30,934 nucleotides of DNA from Sulfuricurvum sp. (GTDB lineage Bacteria > Campylobacterota > Campylobacteria > Campylobacterales > Sulfurimonadaceae): contig JAUXSZ010000219.1 in the NCBI GenBank assembly GCA_030679635.1, forward strand, positions 1-30,934, in the 5' to 3' direction. Within the stretch, counting starts at the first letter, position 1. Each line of letters begins with the position of its first letter. Positions 22,041-30,131 of this stretch are shown in pieces. A model generated the notes under the pieces. That model was given only the letters and a program-made list of their open reading frames with translations, did no database searches and was not told the origin of the DNA. The translations under genes were made by a program, and so were the position numbers.

Positions 22041-24116
22041 TTAATCCAAATAATCGGGTTTGACGATATCTACTTTGATCGATTTAAAGCGTGCCGTTTT
22101 GATCAGCTCATCATGCTCATCCCCGAATAAAAAGTTGATTTTGCTTTTGGCGTGATGAAACGTCGTAAAAAGTGTCCCTTTTTTGACCGTCGAACTCACC
22201 TTCACCCGTAAAGGGGCACTTTGCCCGTATTCACTTTTCAAAACGACAAAATCTTTGTATTCGAAAAACTCCTCGTCATCGACACTTACAAGCAACGTAT
22301 CTTCGCTGTGGCTGCGGCTGAGCTTTTCACAGGCATTCGTTTGGGCGGCATTGTTATAGTGAACCAGTACCCGTCCCGTCGTGAGGTAATATCCCTCATG
22401 CGTAGGGGCGCGCAAAAGCTCCTCTACCTGACCGCGAGGCTCGTACTGTTTGTAGCGAAACGAACCGATGCCGTCTTTGGTACGGAAATCATGTATGTGC
22501 AGTACTGGGGTATCTTCCTCTTGTACCGGCCATTGCAATCCGCGCAAACGGTTGGCTTCGAGTTTCTCATAACTCGCCCCTCCGAAACGGACAGGGGCTG
22601 CGACCCGTACCTCTTCCCATACATCTTTGGAGCTCTTAAAACCAAAATCGGTGCCATACCGTTTGGATATTTCCGCGTTGACTTCCCAGTCGTCGGGCAT
22701 CGTAACATTGATCAGCGGTTGAGAGAGATGCAACCTCCGTTCTGCATTGACGTATACCCCCGTTTTTTCATAGGCGCTTTTGACACCGAAAATGATGTCG
22801 GCAAATTTGGTAATCTCATTATCAAAGAGTTCGTTGACGATCAACAGATCGAGATTTTTAAGAGCTGTGTGAATTTTGTTCTGATTGGGATGAATATGGG
22901 CGATGTCTTCGCCGATGTTAAATACCGCTTTAATCCCCCCCTCAATCATTGCATTGATCAAATCAGGGGTCATCATCCCGATCTCTTTGGGAGGCTGGTA
23001 ATCGGGAGCGTAATACGGCAGCATTCCTACATCACACGTCCCCTGAACGTTATTCTGTCCCCGTAGTGGCATCAGTCCCGCACCCCGTTTTCCGATATTT
23101 CCCGTTATCAAGGCGAGATGGGTGATCGCCATCACGGCATACGATCCGTCCAAATGTTCAGTAATCCCAAGACCCCAGAAAAAGAGACTTTTACGTGTCG
23201 CGTATTTACGAGAAACGGTACGGATCTCTTCCGCCAAACCTTCGTAACCGTGAATCTGCAAAAGAAAGTCAGGGTTAGCATACGAATCATTTAAAATCGA
23301 TTGTTTGTACTCTTCGTACCCCTTGGTGCGTGCAGCTATAAACTCACCGTTCACCAAATCTTCGGAAATAATGACATACGCCATCATATTGAGGATCATC
23401 AGATTGGCTTCGTAGGGGGTACTGAGATGGTGGGTTGCCGATTTGGAAAGCTGGAGGCGGCGCACATCCAAAACAGCGAGTTCAACCCCTTTATCCTTGA
23501 TCACATCCAGCATACGGTTGGCAACGATCGGATGCCCTTCGGTCGTATTCGAACCCATAACTACCATGAATTCGGTTTCATAGATATCATCGAACGGATT
23601 CGTTGCGGCACCCTCGCCGATCGTCGTACGCATTCCTTTGAGGGAAGGGGAATGGCAAACGCGTGCGCAGTTATCGACGTGCGGAGAACCCACTACGTTG
23701 CGGGTAAAATGCTGAAAAAGGTACGAACTTTCACAGCTTGTTCGCGCCCCTCCGATAGACGCAAAAGAGTGGGAACCGTGCTTGTCGGTGATCTCTTTGA
23801 GTTTGCGCGCCGCTAGCTCATAGGCACTCTCATAACTGATCTCATAAAAATCATGATCAACAGGCTCGAGATAATCCATATCCAAATCAGCAAAGAGTGC
23901 CGCATTGGCATTCAAAAACGATTTGCGCACACGGGCATTGCGTAGGCGTTTAGGATGGCTTACAAAATCCCATCCCTGCTTCCCTTTGATACAAAGCCTC
24001 CCTTGCGAGACAACCCCCTCTTCTTTGGCGAAGATTTTGAGTATCTTGTTATCTTCAACTTCTGCAGAAATATCACATCCCACCCCACAATAGGTACAAA
24101 CACTGTCAATGACCAT
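22041..24116 (-). CDS. fdhA: Formate dehydrogenase-like molybdopterin oxidoreductase, Cys type
   Basis: 691 residues of the DMSO-reductase superfamily. Cys7, Cys10, Cys14 and Cys42 bind the N-terminal [4Fe-4S] cluster. The metal ligand is Cys154 followed by His155 in NCARVCHSPSLKGM, where E. coli FdhF has selenocysteine. ATNPFDDIYETEFMVVMGSN and RNVQGTCDVG fit formate dehydrogenases better than nitrate reductases. There is no twin-arginine signal, so it is probably cytoplasmic. AGAGGAA lies about 6 nt before the ATG. It lies 24 bases after the SDR gene and 3 before the UPF0102 gene. No FdhB, diaphorase or cytochrome subunit is encoded in the window, so its electron acceptor is unknown. An assimilatory nitrate reductase is the less likely alternative. 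Confidence 0.85.
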   Translation of the reverse strand: MVIDSVCTYCGVGCDISAEVEDNKILKIFAKEEGVVSQGRLCIKGKQGWDFVSHPKRLRNARVRKSFLNANAALFADLDMDYLEPVDHDFYEISYESAYELAARKLKEITDKHGSHSFASIGGARTSCESSYLFQHFTRNVVGSPHVDNCARVCHSPSLKGMRTTIGEGAATNPFDDIYETEFMVVMGSNTTEGHPIVANRMLDVIKDKGVELAVLDVRRLQLSKSATHHLSTPYEANLMILNMMAYVIISEDLVNGEFIAARTKGYEEYKQSILNDSYANPDFLLQIHGYEGLAEEIRTVSRKYATRKSLFFWGLGITEHLDGSYAVMAITHLALITGNIGKRGAGLMPLRGQNNVQGTCDVGMLPYYAPDYQPPKEIGMMTPDLINAMIEGGIKAVFNIGEDIAHIHPNQNKIHTALKNLDLLIVNELFDNEITKFADIIFGVKSAYEKTGVYVNAERRLHLSQPLINVTMPDDWEVNAEISKRYGTDFGFKSSKDVWEEVRVAAPVRFGGASYEKLEANRLRGLQWPVQEEDTPVLHIHDFRTKDGIGSFRYKQYEPRGQVEELLRAPTHEGYYLTTGRVLVHYNNAAQTNACEKLSRSHSEDTLLVSVDDEEFFEYKDFVVLKSEYGQSAPLRVKVSSTVKKGTLFTTFHHAKSKINFLFGDEHDELIKTARFKSIKVDIVKPDYLD

Positions 24117-24140
24117 ATGATATTTCCTCTAGGTTCCAGG

Positions 24141-24893
24141 CTATGCGCCCTTTTTAAAATTAGTGAAGTTTACTATCCAATCTCTTAAGAACTGCGGAAG
24201 GAGTAATGTCGCTCGAATCATTAAGTAAAATCTCAACGGAAACGGATAATACCGCTTCTTTCTCGCAATAGCATCCACGATTCGCTTGACCCCGGCCTCA
24301 CTCGAGAGGAGAAACGGCATTTTGAACCGGTTTTTCTGTGTCATCTCCGAGTCGATAAACCCCGGCAATATTGTCATTACCTCAATGCCGTAAGGTTTTA
24401 ACTGATAACGCAACCCTTCCGCATACGCATTCAAGGCACGCTTAGAACTGCTGTAAGCTATCGACGTCGGCATGGTTATCAACGATGCAAGAGAGGAGAC
24501 AAAGACGATTTCGCCCGACTTTTGCTCCATCAACGACGGAATGATCGGTTCTAAAAACGCATGGACACTTAAAAAGTTCGTCTTAAAAAGGGTGTAAAAA
24601 TCCTCAAACGGCGTCACGCTCCCCGAATGTCCTACCGAAATACCCGCGTTTAGTATCAGTCGATCGATAGGTGTTTGTGCCAATTCTTTTCCGATTTGAT
24701 GCATTAATGAAAAATCGTTAACGTCCGCCACGACTGTCTCTACGTGGCCCCCCCTCGCACGACACCGTTGCGCCACTTCTTCGAGTCTTTCTGCACGGCG
24801 TGCCAACAATACCAATTCATTCTCGAACGATGCATAATGAAGGGCCAGATGCTCACCCAACCCGCTACTGGCTCCTGTAATAACGATCCGCAT
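24141..24893 (-). CDS. Short-chain dehydrogenase/reductase
   Basis: 250-residue classical SDR. The cofactor motif TGASSGLG is at 6-13, the NAG motif at 82-84, catalytic Ser near 133-134, Tyr147 and Lys151 in YSSSK. ARR after the second strand (residues 31-33) suggests NADP(H) preference. The C-terminal quarter is rich in hydrophobic and aromatic residues (FPLRFYLMIRATLLLPQFL), as in membrane-associated SDRs acting on lipids, but the substrate is unknown. GGAGGG lies 3 nt before the ATG. It diverges from the CvfB-like gene through a shared palindromic promoter and appears co-transcribed with fdhA. Confidence 0.88.
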   Translation of the reverse strand: MRIVITGASSGLGEHLALHYASFENELVLLARRAERLEEVAQRCRARGGHVETVVADVNDFSLMHQIGKELAQTPIDRLILNAGISVGHSGSVTPFEDFYTLFKTNFLSVHAFLEPIIPSLMEQKSGEIVFVSSLASLITMPTSIAYSSSKRALNAYAEGLRYQLKPYGIEVMTILPGFIDSEMTQKNRFKMPFLLSSEAGVKRIVDAIARKKRYYPFPLRFYLMIRATLLLPQFLRDWIVNFTNFKKGA

Positions 24894-24917
24894 TTTCCCT
24901 CCAACAAGTGAATTTTA

Positions 24918-24931
24918 GCTATAATTATAGC
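24918..24931. promoter_or_regulatory. Palindromic double -10 (divergent promoter)
   Basis: The perfect 14-bp palindrome GCTATAATTATAGC contains TATAAT on the plus strand (24920-24925) and on the minus strand (24924-24929). Minus-strand initiation near 24917 would give the SDR mRNA a leader of about 24 nt with GGAGGG. Plus-strand initiation near 24932-24933 would fall on the ATG of the CvfB-like gene, which has no Shine-Dalgarno. Confidence 0.65.
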
Positions 24932-24932
24932 C

Positions 24933-25772
24933 ATGAATGAAACACTAAAAATCGGAGAAATCAATCTCCTCATTATCGATCGCGACACGACCCCTGGTCT
25001 TTTCTTACGAACCATGGATGAGAGCGATGTCCTGTTGCCCAATCAATACGTTACGGACACCATGCACATAGGCGATACCATCGACGTCTTTGTCTACACC
25101 GATTCCGAAGATCGCCCAGTCGCTACGACCGCAAAGCCAAAAGCGATGCTGGGTGAAATCGCTTTTCTCGAAGTCGTCGATACAAGCTCCATCGGCGCTT
25201 TTGTGAACTGGGGATTGCCTAAAGATCTTTTTGTCCCAAAAGCACTACAAAAGCGCCCGTTCAGTGTCGGAGAAAAACGGATTATCCGTATTATCCTCGA
25301 TGAGCGGACCAATCGCCTAGTCGGGACCGAAAAGGTGAGCAGCGCCCTTATCGATGCGCCCAAAACGTTTTACCCGAACACACCCGTATCGTTCATGATC
25401 ATCGCGAAAACTCCTCTGGGATACAAAGCGATTGTGGATAACGCTTACGAGGGGATGCTCTATACCAATGAAATTTTTGAGAATCTCCGTGTCGGGGATG
25501 TAAAAAAGGGATTTGTAAAACAGCGAAGAGAAGACGGCAAGCTGGATCTCTCGCTACAAATGATCGGCAAAGCCAAGGCCGGTAATGCGGCAGCAAAAGT
25601 GTATGAATTGCTCCAACAAAACGGGGGGATGCTCCCGTATAACTATAAAAGTGACGCTGCGCTTATCCAAAAAGCATTCGGCCTTAGTAAAAAGAACTTT
25701 AAAAACGCCCTCACCGAGTTAGTAGACAGTAAAAAAATAACCATAAAGGAGAACGGAATCTATGGGATTTAG
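24933..25772 (+). CDS. CvfB/YitL-family S1-domain RNA-binding protein
   Basis: 279 residues. The order of elements fits CvfB: N-terminal S1-like repeats (about 5-65 and 68-130, with FLEVVDTSSIGAFVNWGLPKDLFVP), a third S1 domain (about 150-210, GYKAIVDNAYEGMLYTNEIF, ending DGKLDLSLQ), and a winged helix (about 225-279) that ends GIYGI. CvfB of Staphylococcus binds RNA and affects virulence gene expression; its role here is unknown. The ATG is 7 bases after a TATAAT and has no Shine-Dalgarno, so the mRNA is probably leaderless. The last 11 bases overlap the next gene. Confidence 0.88.
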   Translation: MNETLKIGEINLLIIDRDTTPGLFLRTMDESDVLLPNQYVTDTMHIGDTIDVFVYTDSEDRPVATTAKPKAMLGEIAFLEVVDTSSIGAFVNWGLPKDLFVPKALQKRPFSVGEKRIIRIILDERTNRLVGTEKVSSALIDAPKTFYPNTPVSFMIIAKTPLGYKAIVDNAYEGMLYTNEIFENLRVGDVKKGFVKQRREDGKLDLSLQMIGKAKAGNAAAKVYELLQQNGGMLPYNYKSDAALIQKAFGLSKKNFKNALTELVDSKKITIKENGIYGI

Positions 25773-25980
25773 ACCTAAACATACAGCATTTACACACCTC
25801 GTTGCACGACGTATTAGCTACATTGAGGGCGATATGCTGATCAATCTTGTCAGTTTTAATCGTGATACCAATGCGCTTGAAGTGACCATAACCGAAAACG
25901 GTGTTGTCAGAACCGATAGCGCGTTCCCTTTCGCTCACTTGCCTAAAAAAGTGAAGCAGCAACTCAATCCATTACAATAA
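25762..25980 (+). CDS. Small conserved-looking protein of unknown function
   Basis: 72 residues: basic N-terminus (MGFRPKHTAFTHLVARRISY) and a short alternating beta-like stretch (MLINLVSFNRDTNALEVTITENG), ending in FAHLPKKVKQQ. I do not recognise a named family. It is likely real: AGGAG lies about 10 nt before its ATG, it overlaps the CvfB-like gene by 11 bases and precedes ppnP by 15 bases on the same strand. No signal peptide or membrane segment is present. Confidence 0.65.
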   Translation: MGFRPKHTAFTHLVARRISYIEGDMLINLVSFNRDTNALEVTITENGVVRTDSAFPFAHLPKKVKQQLNPLQ

Positions 25981-25995
25981 CAAAAAAGGAACCCA

Positions 25996-26310
25996 ATGAC
26001 ACAATTTAAAAACGTAACCGCTGACAAAAAAGCCAACATTTATTTCGATGGAAAAGTGACTAGCCGTACCCTGCACTTTGAAGACGGGAGTATGAAAACG
26101 CTTGGTATTATGTTGCCGGGCGAATATACGTTCAACACCGGGGATAAAGAGATTATGGAGATCATGAGCGGTGAAATGGAAGTACAGCTTCCTGGAAACG
26201 TAGAGTGGATCACGATTTGTGGACCTCAAAGTTTTGATGTTCCGGCTAACAGTGCGTTTCATCTCAAAGTCAAAACCATCAGTGATTACTGCTGCAGTTT
26301 CATCCAATAA
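25996..26310 (+). CDS. ppnP: Pyrimidine/purine nucleoside phosphorylase (DUF1255)
   Basis: 104-residue cupin-fold protein. FDGKVTSRTLHFEDGSMKTLGIMLPGEY and EIMEIMSGEMEVQLPG are the conserved DUF1255/YaiE segments, and FDVPANSAFHLKV closes the barrel. E. coli PpnP phosphorolyses several nucleosides to the base and (deoxy)ribose 1-phosphate. AAGGAA lies about 5 nt before the ATG. It is third in the CvfB-like operon and converges on upp, which salvages uracil, one product of such a reaction. Confidence 0.93.
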   Translation: MTQFKNVTADKKANIYFDGKVTSRTLHFEDGSMKTLGIMLPGEYTFNTGDKEIMEIMSGEMEVQLPGNVEWITICGPQSFDVPANSAFHLKVKTISDYCCSFIQ

Positions 26311-26319
26311 CTTCTCTTC

Positions 26320-26333
26320 AGGGGGCCTCCCCT
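26320..26333. terminator. Weak hairpin between convergent ppnP and upp
   Basis: AGGGG GCCT CCCCT forms a 5-bp GC-rich stem that overlaps the upp stop codon. There is no T-run on either strand. It is the only structure in the 21-base gap. Confidence 0.25.
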
Positions 26334-26952
26334 ATCGTGTATTATATGCCCGATCGCCGGCATCTCCTAAACCTGGAAGTATAAATTTGTCTTCATTGAG
26401 TTTTTCATCAATTTTTGCAATGATCATTTCCACATCCGGATACTTTTTATTTACTTCCGCAACCCCTTCGGGGGAGGCAAGGATGTTGAGGGTATAAATG
26501 GATTGGACTTTTTTGGCTTTGAGGACCTTTATCGCATCGCACAACGATCCGCCTGAGGCCACCATCGGATCTACTAAAATCACTTTTTTACCGGCACATT
26601 CTCCTACACGATCATAATATAGGACACTTTTGTGGGTTTTCTCATCCCTTTTGATCCCTAAAAACCCTGAAACAGATCCATTAAGTGTATCGATTACAGC
26701 CTCGTGCATCGGCAGTGCTGCACGCAAAACGGACACGACAATAATTTCTTCTTCGTTGATATAGCTGTATTGCTTTTCCCCATTCCATGTTATTACCTTT
26801 TTGGGTGTTAATGGTTCTTCACGCAGCGCTTCGTATAAGAGCAATTTTGTCAGCTCTTTGATTGTATGGCGAAAGACAAAAGCATCAATGGTATTGTCAC
26901 GAAGAGTATTAACGAGAGATTGAATGAGAGGATGGTGCAGTTCTTTGTACAT
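26332..26952 (-). CDS. upp: Uracil phosphoribosyltransferase
   Basis: 206 residues that convert uracil and PRPP to UMP. The PRPP loop VDPMVASGG is at 127-135, preceded by VVSVLRAALPM; the C-terminal GDAGDRAYNT is the family's uracil-binding end. The ATG at 26950-26952 has AGAGGG just upstream and gives the usual MYKELHHP start. An upstream GTG (26976) is rejected because the -10 box at 26978-26983 would start transcription after it. It is monocistronic, behind the infA terminator. Confidence 0.96.
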   Translation of the reverse strand: MYKELHHPLIQSLVNTLRDNTIDAFVFRHTIKELTKLLLYEALREEPLTPKKVITWNGEKQYSYINEEEIIVVSVLRAALPMHEAVIDTLNGSVSGFLGIKRDEKTHKSVLYYDRVGECAGKKVILVDPMVASGGSLCDAIKVLKAKKVQSIYTLNILASPEGVAEVNKKYPDVEMIIAKIDEKLNEDKFILPGLGDAGDRAYNTR

Positions 26953-26977
26953 GTGCCCTCTTTTGATAAAGTACACA

Positions 26978-26983
26978 ATTATA
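26978..26983 (-). promoter_or_regulatory. -10 promoter of upp
   Basis: TATAAT on the minus strand, 25 bases before the upp ATG. It lies only 11 bases past the infA terminator palindrome, so the two units are punctuated. Confidence 0.6.
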
Positions 26984-26994
26984 GTCGATTAAAG

Positions 26995-27023
26995 AATACT
27001 ATCTGCCTAAGGCAGATAGTATT
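26995..27023 (-). terminator. Terminator after infA
   Basis: Perfect 14-bp inverted repeat (AATACTATCTGCCT / AGGCAGATAGTATT) around a single central base, which would open to a 3-5 nt loop. Its outer base overlaps the infA stop codon. On the minus strand the hairpin is followed by CTTTAATCG; the T-run is short but the stem is strong. Confidence 0.75.
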
Positions 27024-27241
27024 TATTTGTAGCGATACGTAATTCGCCCTTTATCAAGACTGTAGGGGGTTAATTCAATTTTCACTGTATCCCCCGGTAA
27101 GATCTTGATGTAATGCATACGCATTTTTCCAGCTATGTGACACAAAATTACGTGTCCATTTGGCAACTCAACACGAAAAGTTGCGTTTGGTAGAGCCTCA
27201 ACAATCTTTCCGTCTACTTCGATGACATCATCTTTTGCCAT
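27023..27241 (-). CDS. infA: Translation initiation factor IF-1
   Basis: 72-residue single OB-fold protein that binds the ribosomal A site during initiation. MAKDDVIEVDGKIVEALPN, GHVILCHIAGKMRMHYIKI and TPYSLDKGRITYRYK cover the whole family pattern. It follows map by 11 bases, the normal end of the spc operon. Here a hairpin follows at once and no rpmJ is found downstream. Confidence 0.97.
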   Translation of the reverse strand: MAKDDVIEVDGKIVEALPNATFRVELPNGHVILCHIAGKMRMHYIKILPGDTVKIELTPYSLDKGRITYRYK

Positions 27242-27252
27242 AAAAATTTCCT

Positions 27253-28011
27253 TTATGAAATGGATAAAATTTCAGCTCTACCGTTGATTATCGCAACCGT
27301 ATGCTCGTAATGAGAGCCTCTAAGCCCATCCGTACTTACCACATCCCAGCCGTTGGCCAGAATTTTGGAAGCCCCTTCTTTTTGACATATCATAGGCTCA
27401 AGACAAAAAACCATTCCGTTTTTAATTTTAGGACCCGCTTTCGCATTGGGTGCATCCAAATAATTAGGAATTTCCGGTTCTTCATGCGGTTTTTTACCGA
27501 TACCATGACCGCAAAAATTTCTCAACGGAACGAAACCGCGAGAAAGAATAAATTTTTCCATTGCGTGCGAAAGCTCTTTAAAATGCATTCCATCACGGAT
27601 GATGTCGATGGCATGATAAAGGGTATCTTTCGCACACGCGATGAGCGCTTCATCTGCAGCAGAAATATTGCCAATTCCTACCGATATCGCCGCATCACCG
27701 AAGTAGCCGTCCTTTTCAGTCCCAACATCAAATCCGATGACATCCCCGTCTTGTAGTATATAGTCAGAGGGGATACCATGGATTATGACTTCATTGAGAG
27801 AGGTGCAAACGGCATTTGGGAAACCGTAGAGCCCTTTAAAAGAGGGTCTGGCACCTTGGCTTCGGATATAATCCTCCCCCATGGCATCCAGGTCTTTTAG
27901 AGAAACTCCCGCTTTAGCATGATGAGCTAATAGATCCAACGTAGCGCCGACAATTTTATTCGCGGCGCGAAGTTTAGCTATTTCATCAGGTTTACGAAGC
28001 GCGATCGCCAT
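27253..28011 (-). CDS. map: Methionine aminopeptidase, type I
   Basis: 252 residues, a dimetal peptidase that removes the initiator Met. Metal ligands are visible as Asp95, Asp106, His169, Glu205 and Glu236, with active-site His79 and His176 (GHGIGKKPHEEP). There is no zinc-finger extension. The gene starts 1 base after the secY stop, consistent with coupled expression of the translocon and N-terminal processing. Confidence 0.97.
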   Translation of the reverse strand: MAIALRKPDEIAKLRAANKIVGATLDLLAHHAKAGVSLKDLDAMGEDYIRSQGARPSFKGLYGFPNAVCTSLNEVIIHGIPSDYILQDGDVIGFDVGTEKDGYFGDAAISVGIGNISAADEALIACAKDTLYHAIDIIRDGMHFKELSHAMEKFILSRGFVPLRNFCGHGIGKKPHEEPEIPNYLDAPNAKAGPKIKNGMVFCLEPMICQKEGASKILANGWDVVSTDGLRGSHYEHTVAIINGRAEILSIS

Positions 28012-28012
28012 A

Positions 28013-29275
28013 TTAGAGGCCTACCGCACTGAGTGTTTGATATTTGCTCGTATACACTTGCGCTTCGATACGTCGCATCGTATCCAATGCAACTTGTACG
28101 ACGATCAGAACGGCCGTCCCTCCGAAGAAGAACGGTACTCCCATCGCTTTTACAATAACCCATGGCAAGGTTGCCACAAGCCCTAGATAAATGGCTCCAC
28201 TAAATGTCAAACGGCTCGCCGTTTGATTCAAAAACTCTTTGGTCGATTCGCCCGGACGTACCCCTGGGATAAATCCGCCTTGACGTTTGAGGTTATCGGC
28301 AATATCTTTGGCATTGAAAACGATCGATGCGTAAAAATAAGCAAAAAAGACCACAAACAAAAATTGTAAAAAGTTAAAGAAATAGTGACTCGGGTTCAAA
28401 ACGTCTGCTATTGATTGGACCACTGGATTCGTACTGCTTGATAACACCGTAAGGGGAAACATCAAAATAGCCGATGCAAAAATAACCGGGATAACCCCTG
28501 CCAAATTCACTTTAACCGGAATGTAGTTCATAACGCGTTTGTTTTGATTTTGCAACATGGTTTTTTTCGCATACGTTACCGGGATACGTCGTTCACCCAA
28601 TTCCACATAGATAATGACCAATATAGTCGCCATAATCAACGCAATAATAGCGATAACAGAAATAAAGCTCATTGCACCCGTATTCACCATCGTGATCGCT
28701 TGTGAAATGGCACTTGGAATTGCCGAAACAATACCTGCAAAGATAATCAAAGAGACACCGTTGCCGATACCGCTTTGGGTTATCTGCTCACCGATCCACA
28801 TGATCAACATCGTACCCGCCAACATGGAGACGGTAGCCAACAACATAAACGATGAATGAACCACCAAAATAGCACTGCTGCCATCTTTCCCCGTCATATT
28901 TTGCAAACCAACACTCACGCCGATTGCTTGAATAACGGTAATAACGATGGTTGCATAACGGATAATCTGCATGTATTTCACCATACCATCACGCTCTTTT
29001 TTCATTTGTGCTAAATTGGGAAAAGTAGCTGCTAAAAGTTCCATAATGATTGATGCGGTAATGTAGGGCATGATGCCAAGGGAGATAATTGAGAGACGTT
29101 CTACAGCATTGCCGCTAAACATATTGAACAGACCTAACGCATCTGCTTTGTGTGTATCAAAAAAAGCAGCAATTACGGCAGTGTCAACACCCGGTACTGG
29201 CACGTATGCCAATAGTCGGAAAACAAAGAGAAAACCGATCGTAATTAAGATCTTGTTTACAAGCTGTTGGTTCAC
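28013..29275 (-). CDS. secY: Protein translocase subunit SecY
   Basis: 420 residues with the ten expected transmembrane helices. The N-terminal LAYVPVPGVDTAV, the plug-region segment FNMFSGNAVERLSIISLGIMPYI (here described in parts), the cytoplasmic loop ELGERRIPVTYAKK and GGFIPGVRPG are all SecY hallmarks. It forms the inner-membrane channel for Sec-dependent export. It directly abuts rplO upstream and map downstream, as in the standard spc operon. Confidence 0.98.
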   Translation of the reverse strand: MNQQLVNKILITIGFLFVFRLLAYVPVPGVDTAVIAAFFDTHKADALGLFNMFSGNAVERLSIISLGIMPYITASIIMELLAATFPNLAQMKKERDGMVKYMQIIRYATIVITVIQAIGVSVGLQNMTGKDGSSAILVVHSSFMLLATVSMLAGTMLIMWIGEQITQSGIGNGVSLIIFAGIVSAIPSAISQAITMVNTGAMSFISVIAIIALIMATILVIIYVELGERRIPVTYAKKTMLQNQNKRVMNYIPVKVNLAGVIPVIFASAILMFPLTVLSSSTNPVVQSIADVLNPSHYFFNFLQFLFVVFFAYFYASIVFNAKDIADNLKRQGGFIPGVRPGESTKEFLNQTASRLTFSGAIYLGLVATLPWVIVKAMGVPFFFGGTAVLIVVQVALDTMRRIEAQVYTSKYQTLSAVGL

Positions 29276-29674
29276 TTAGTTACCAGTAGTTGTAACGTTT
29301 TCGTCTTTGATTTTGCTAGCTAAATCTTTTGCGCTTGCGCCCACAAGTTTAACTTTTACTACCGATTTTTTCAAACGGTGTACGCTACGGATTGTTTCCA
29401 TTGTGATTTCAGTAAGCGTTGCTACTTCTTTCGCTTTTTCAACATTGATAACGGTTGGTTTAATCACACGTGATGTAAACCCGACTTTTGGCAAACGGCG
29501 TGCAAGTGGTTGTTGTCCACCCTCAAAGTTACGCTTTTCATTGTAACCTCCACGGGCTTTTTGACCCTTGTGCCCTTTACCAGAAGTTTTACCCGTTCCG
29601 CTTCCTGCGCCGCGACCGAGACGTTTTTTGCTGTGGGTTGAACCCTCAGCAGGTGTAAGATTTTCGAGTGACAT
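29276..29674 (-). CDS. rplO: Large ribosomal subunit protein uL15
   Basis: 132 residues. The Gly/Lys/Arg-rich N-terminus (KKRLGRGAGSGTGKTSGKGHKGQKARGG, conserved through residue 45) and the GGQQPLARRLPKVGF motif identify L15. The C-terminal domain is slightly short for the family (about 140-150). It is followed directly by secY and preceded by rpsE with a 3-base gap. Confidence 0.97.
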   Translation of the reverse strand: MSLENLTPAEGSTHSKKRLGRGAGSGTGKTSGKGHKGQKARGGYNEKRNFEGGQQPLARRLPKVGFTSRVIKPTVINVEKAKEVATLTEITMETIRSVHRLKKSVVKVKLVGASAKDLASKIKDENVTTTGN

Positions 29675-29677
29675 TGC

Positions 29678-30121
29678 TTACCCTTTAATGCGTGAAAGCG
29701 CATCGATTGTTGCGCGTACCACGGTGTTTGGATTGTTTGAACCCAAAGATTTCGTAAGAATATCTTGGATTCCTGCAAGCTCAAGTACTGGACGTGTTGC
29801 GCCACCGGCGATAACTCCTGTACCTTCAGATGCTGGTTTAAGCAAAATACGACTTGCATTGTATTTTACTTCAATATCGTGAGCGATTGTAGTACCCTTG
29901 ATCTTAACAACAGTTAGATTTTTGAACGCTTCATCAACCGCTTTACGAATAGCATCGGGAACCTCTTTCGCTTTACCTACTCCATAGCCGACGGTACCTT
30001 TTTTGTTACCGACGACGACAAGAGCAGTAAAACGGAAACGACGTCCACCTTTTACGACTTTTGTTACACGACCGATGTTAACGATCGATTCTGAAAATTC
30101 TTCTCTATTAATCGGATTCAT
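29678..30121 (-). CDS. rpsE: Small ribosomal subunit protein uS5
   Basis: 147 residues. The dsRBD-like N-terminal domain has VNIGRVTKVVKGGRRFRFTALVVVG and VGYGVGKAKEVPDAI; the C-terminal domain has LLKPASEGTGVIAGG and VLELAGIQDILTKSLGS. S5 contributes to decoding accuracy. The N-terminus is short, as in other small S5 proteins. Position is canonical between rplR and rplO. Confidence 0.98.
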   Translation of the reverse strand: MNPINREEFSESIVNIGRVTKVVKGGRRFRFTALVVVGNKKGTVGYGVGKAKEVPDAIRKAVDEAFKNLTVVKIKGTTIAHDIEVKYNASRILLKPASEGTGVIAGGATRPVLELAGIQDILTKSLGSNNPNTVVRATIDALSRIKG

Positions 30122-30131
30122 TCATCAGCCC

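Noticed and set aside
22221..23066. Plus-strand open frame of 281 codons
   Set aside because: Antisense to the well-supported fdhA, with no recognisable domain; long shadows are common opposite genes of this codon usage.
22041..24116. Possible selenocysteine codon in the formate dehydrogenase
   Set aside because: The ligand position is an ordinary Cys codon and the frame has no internal TGA, so no SECIS element is needed.
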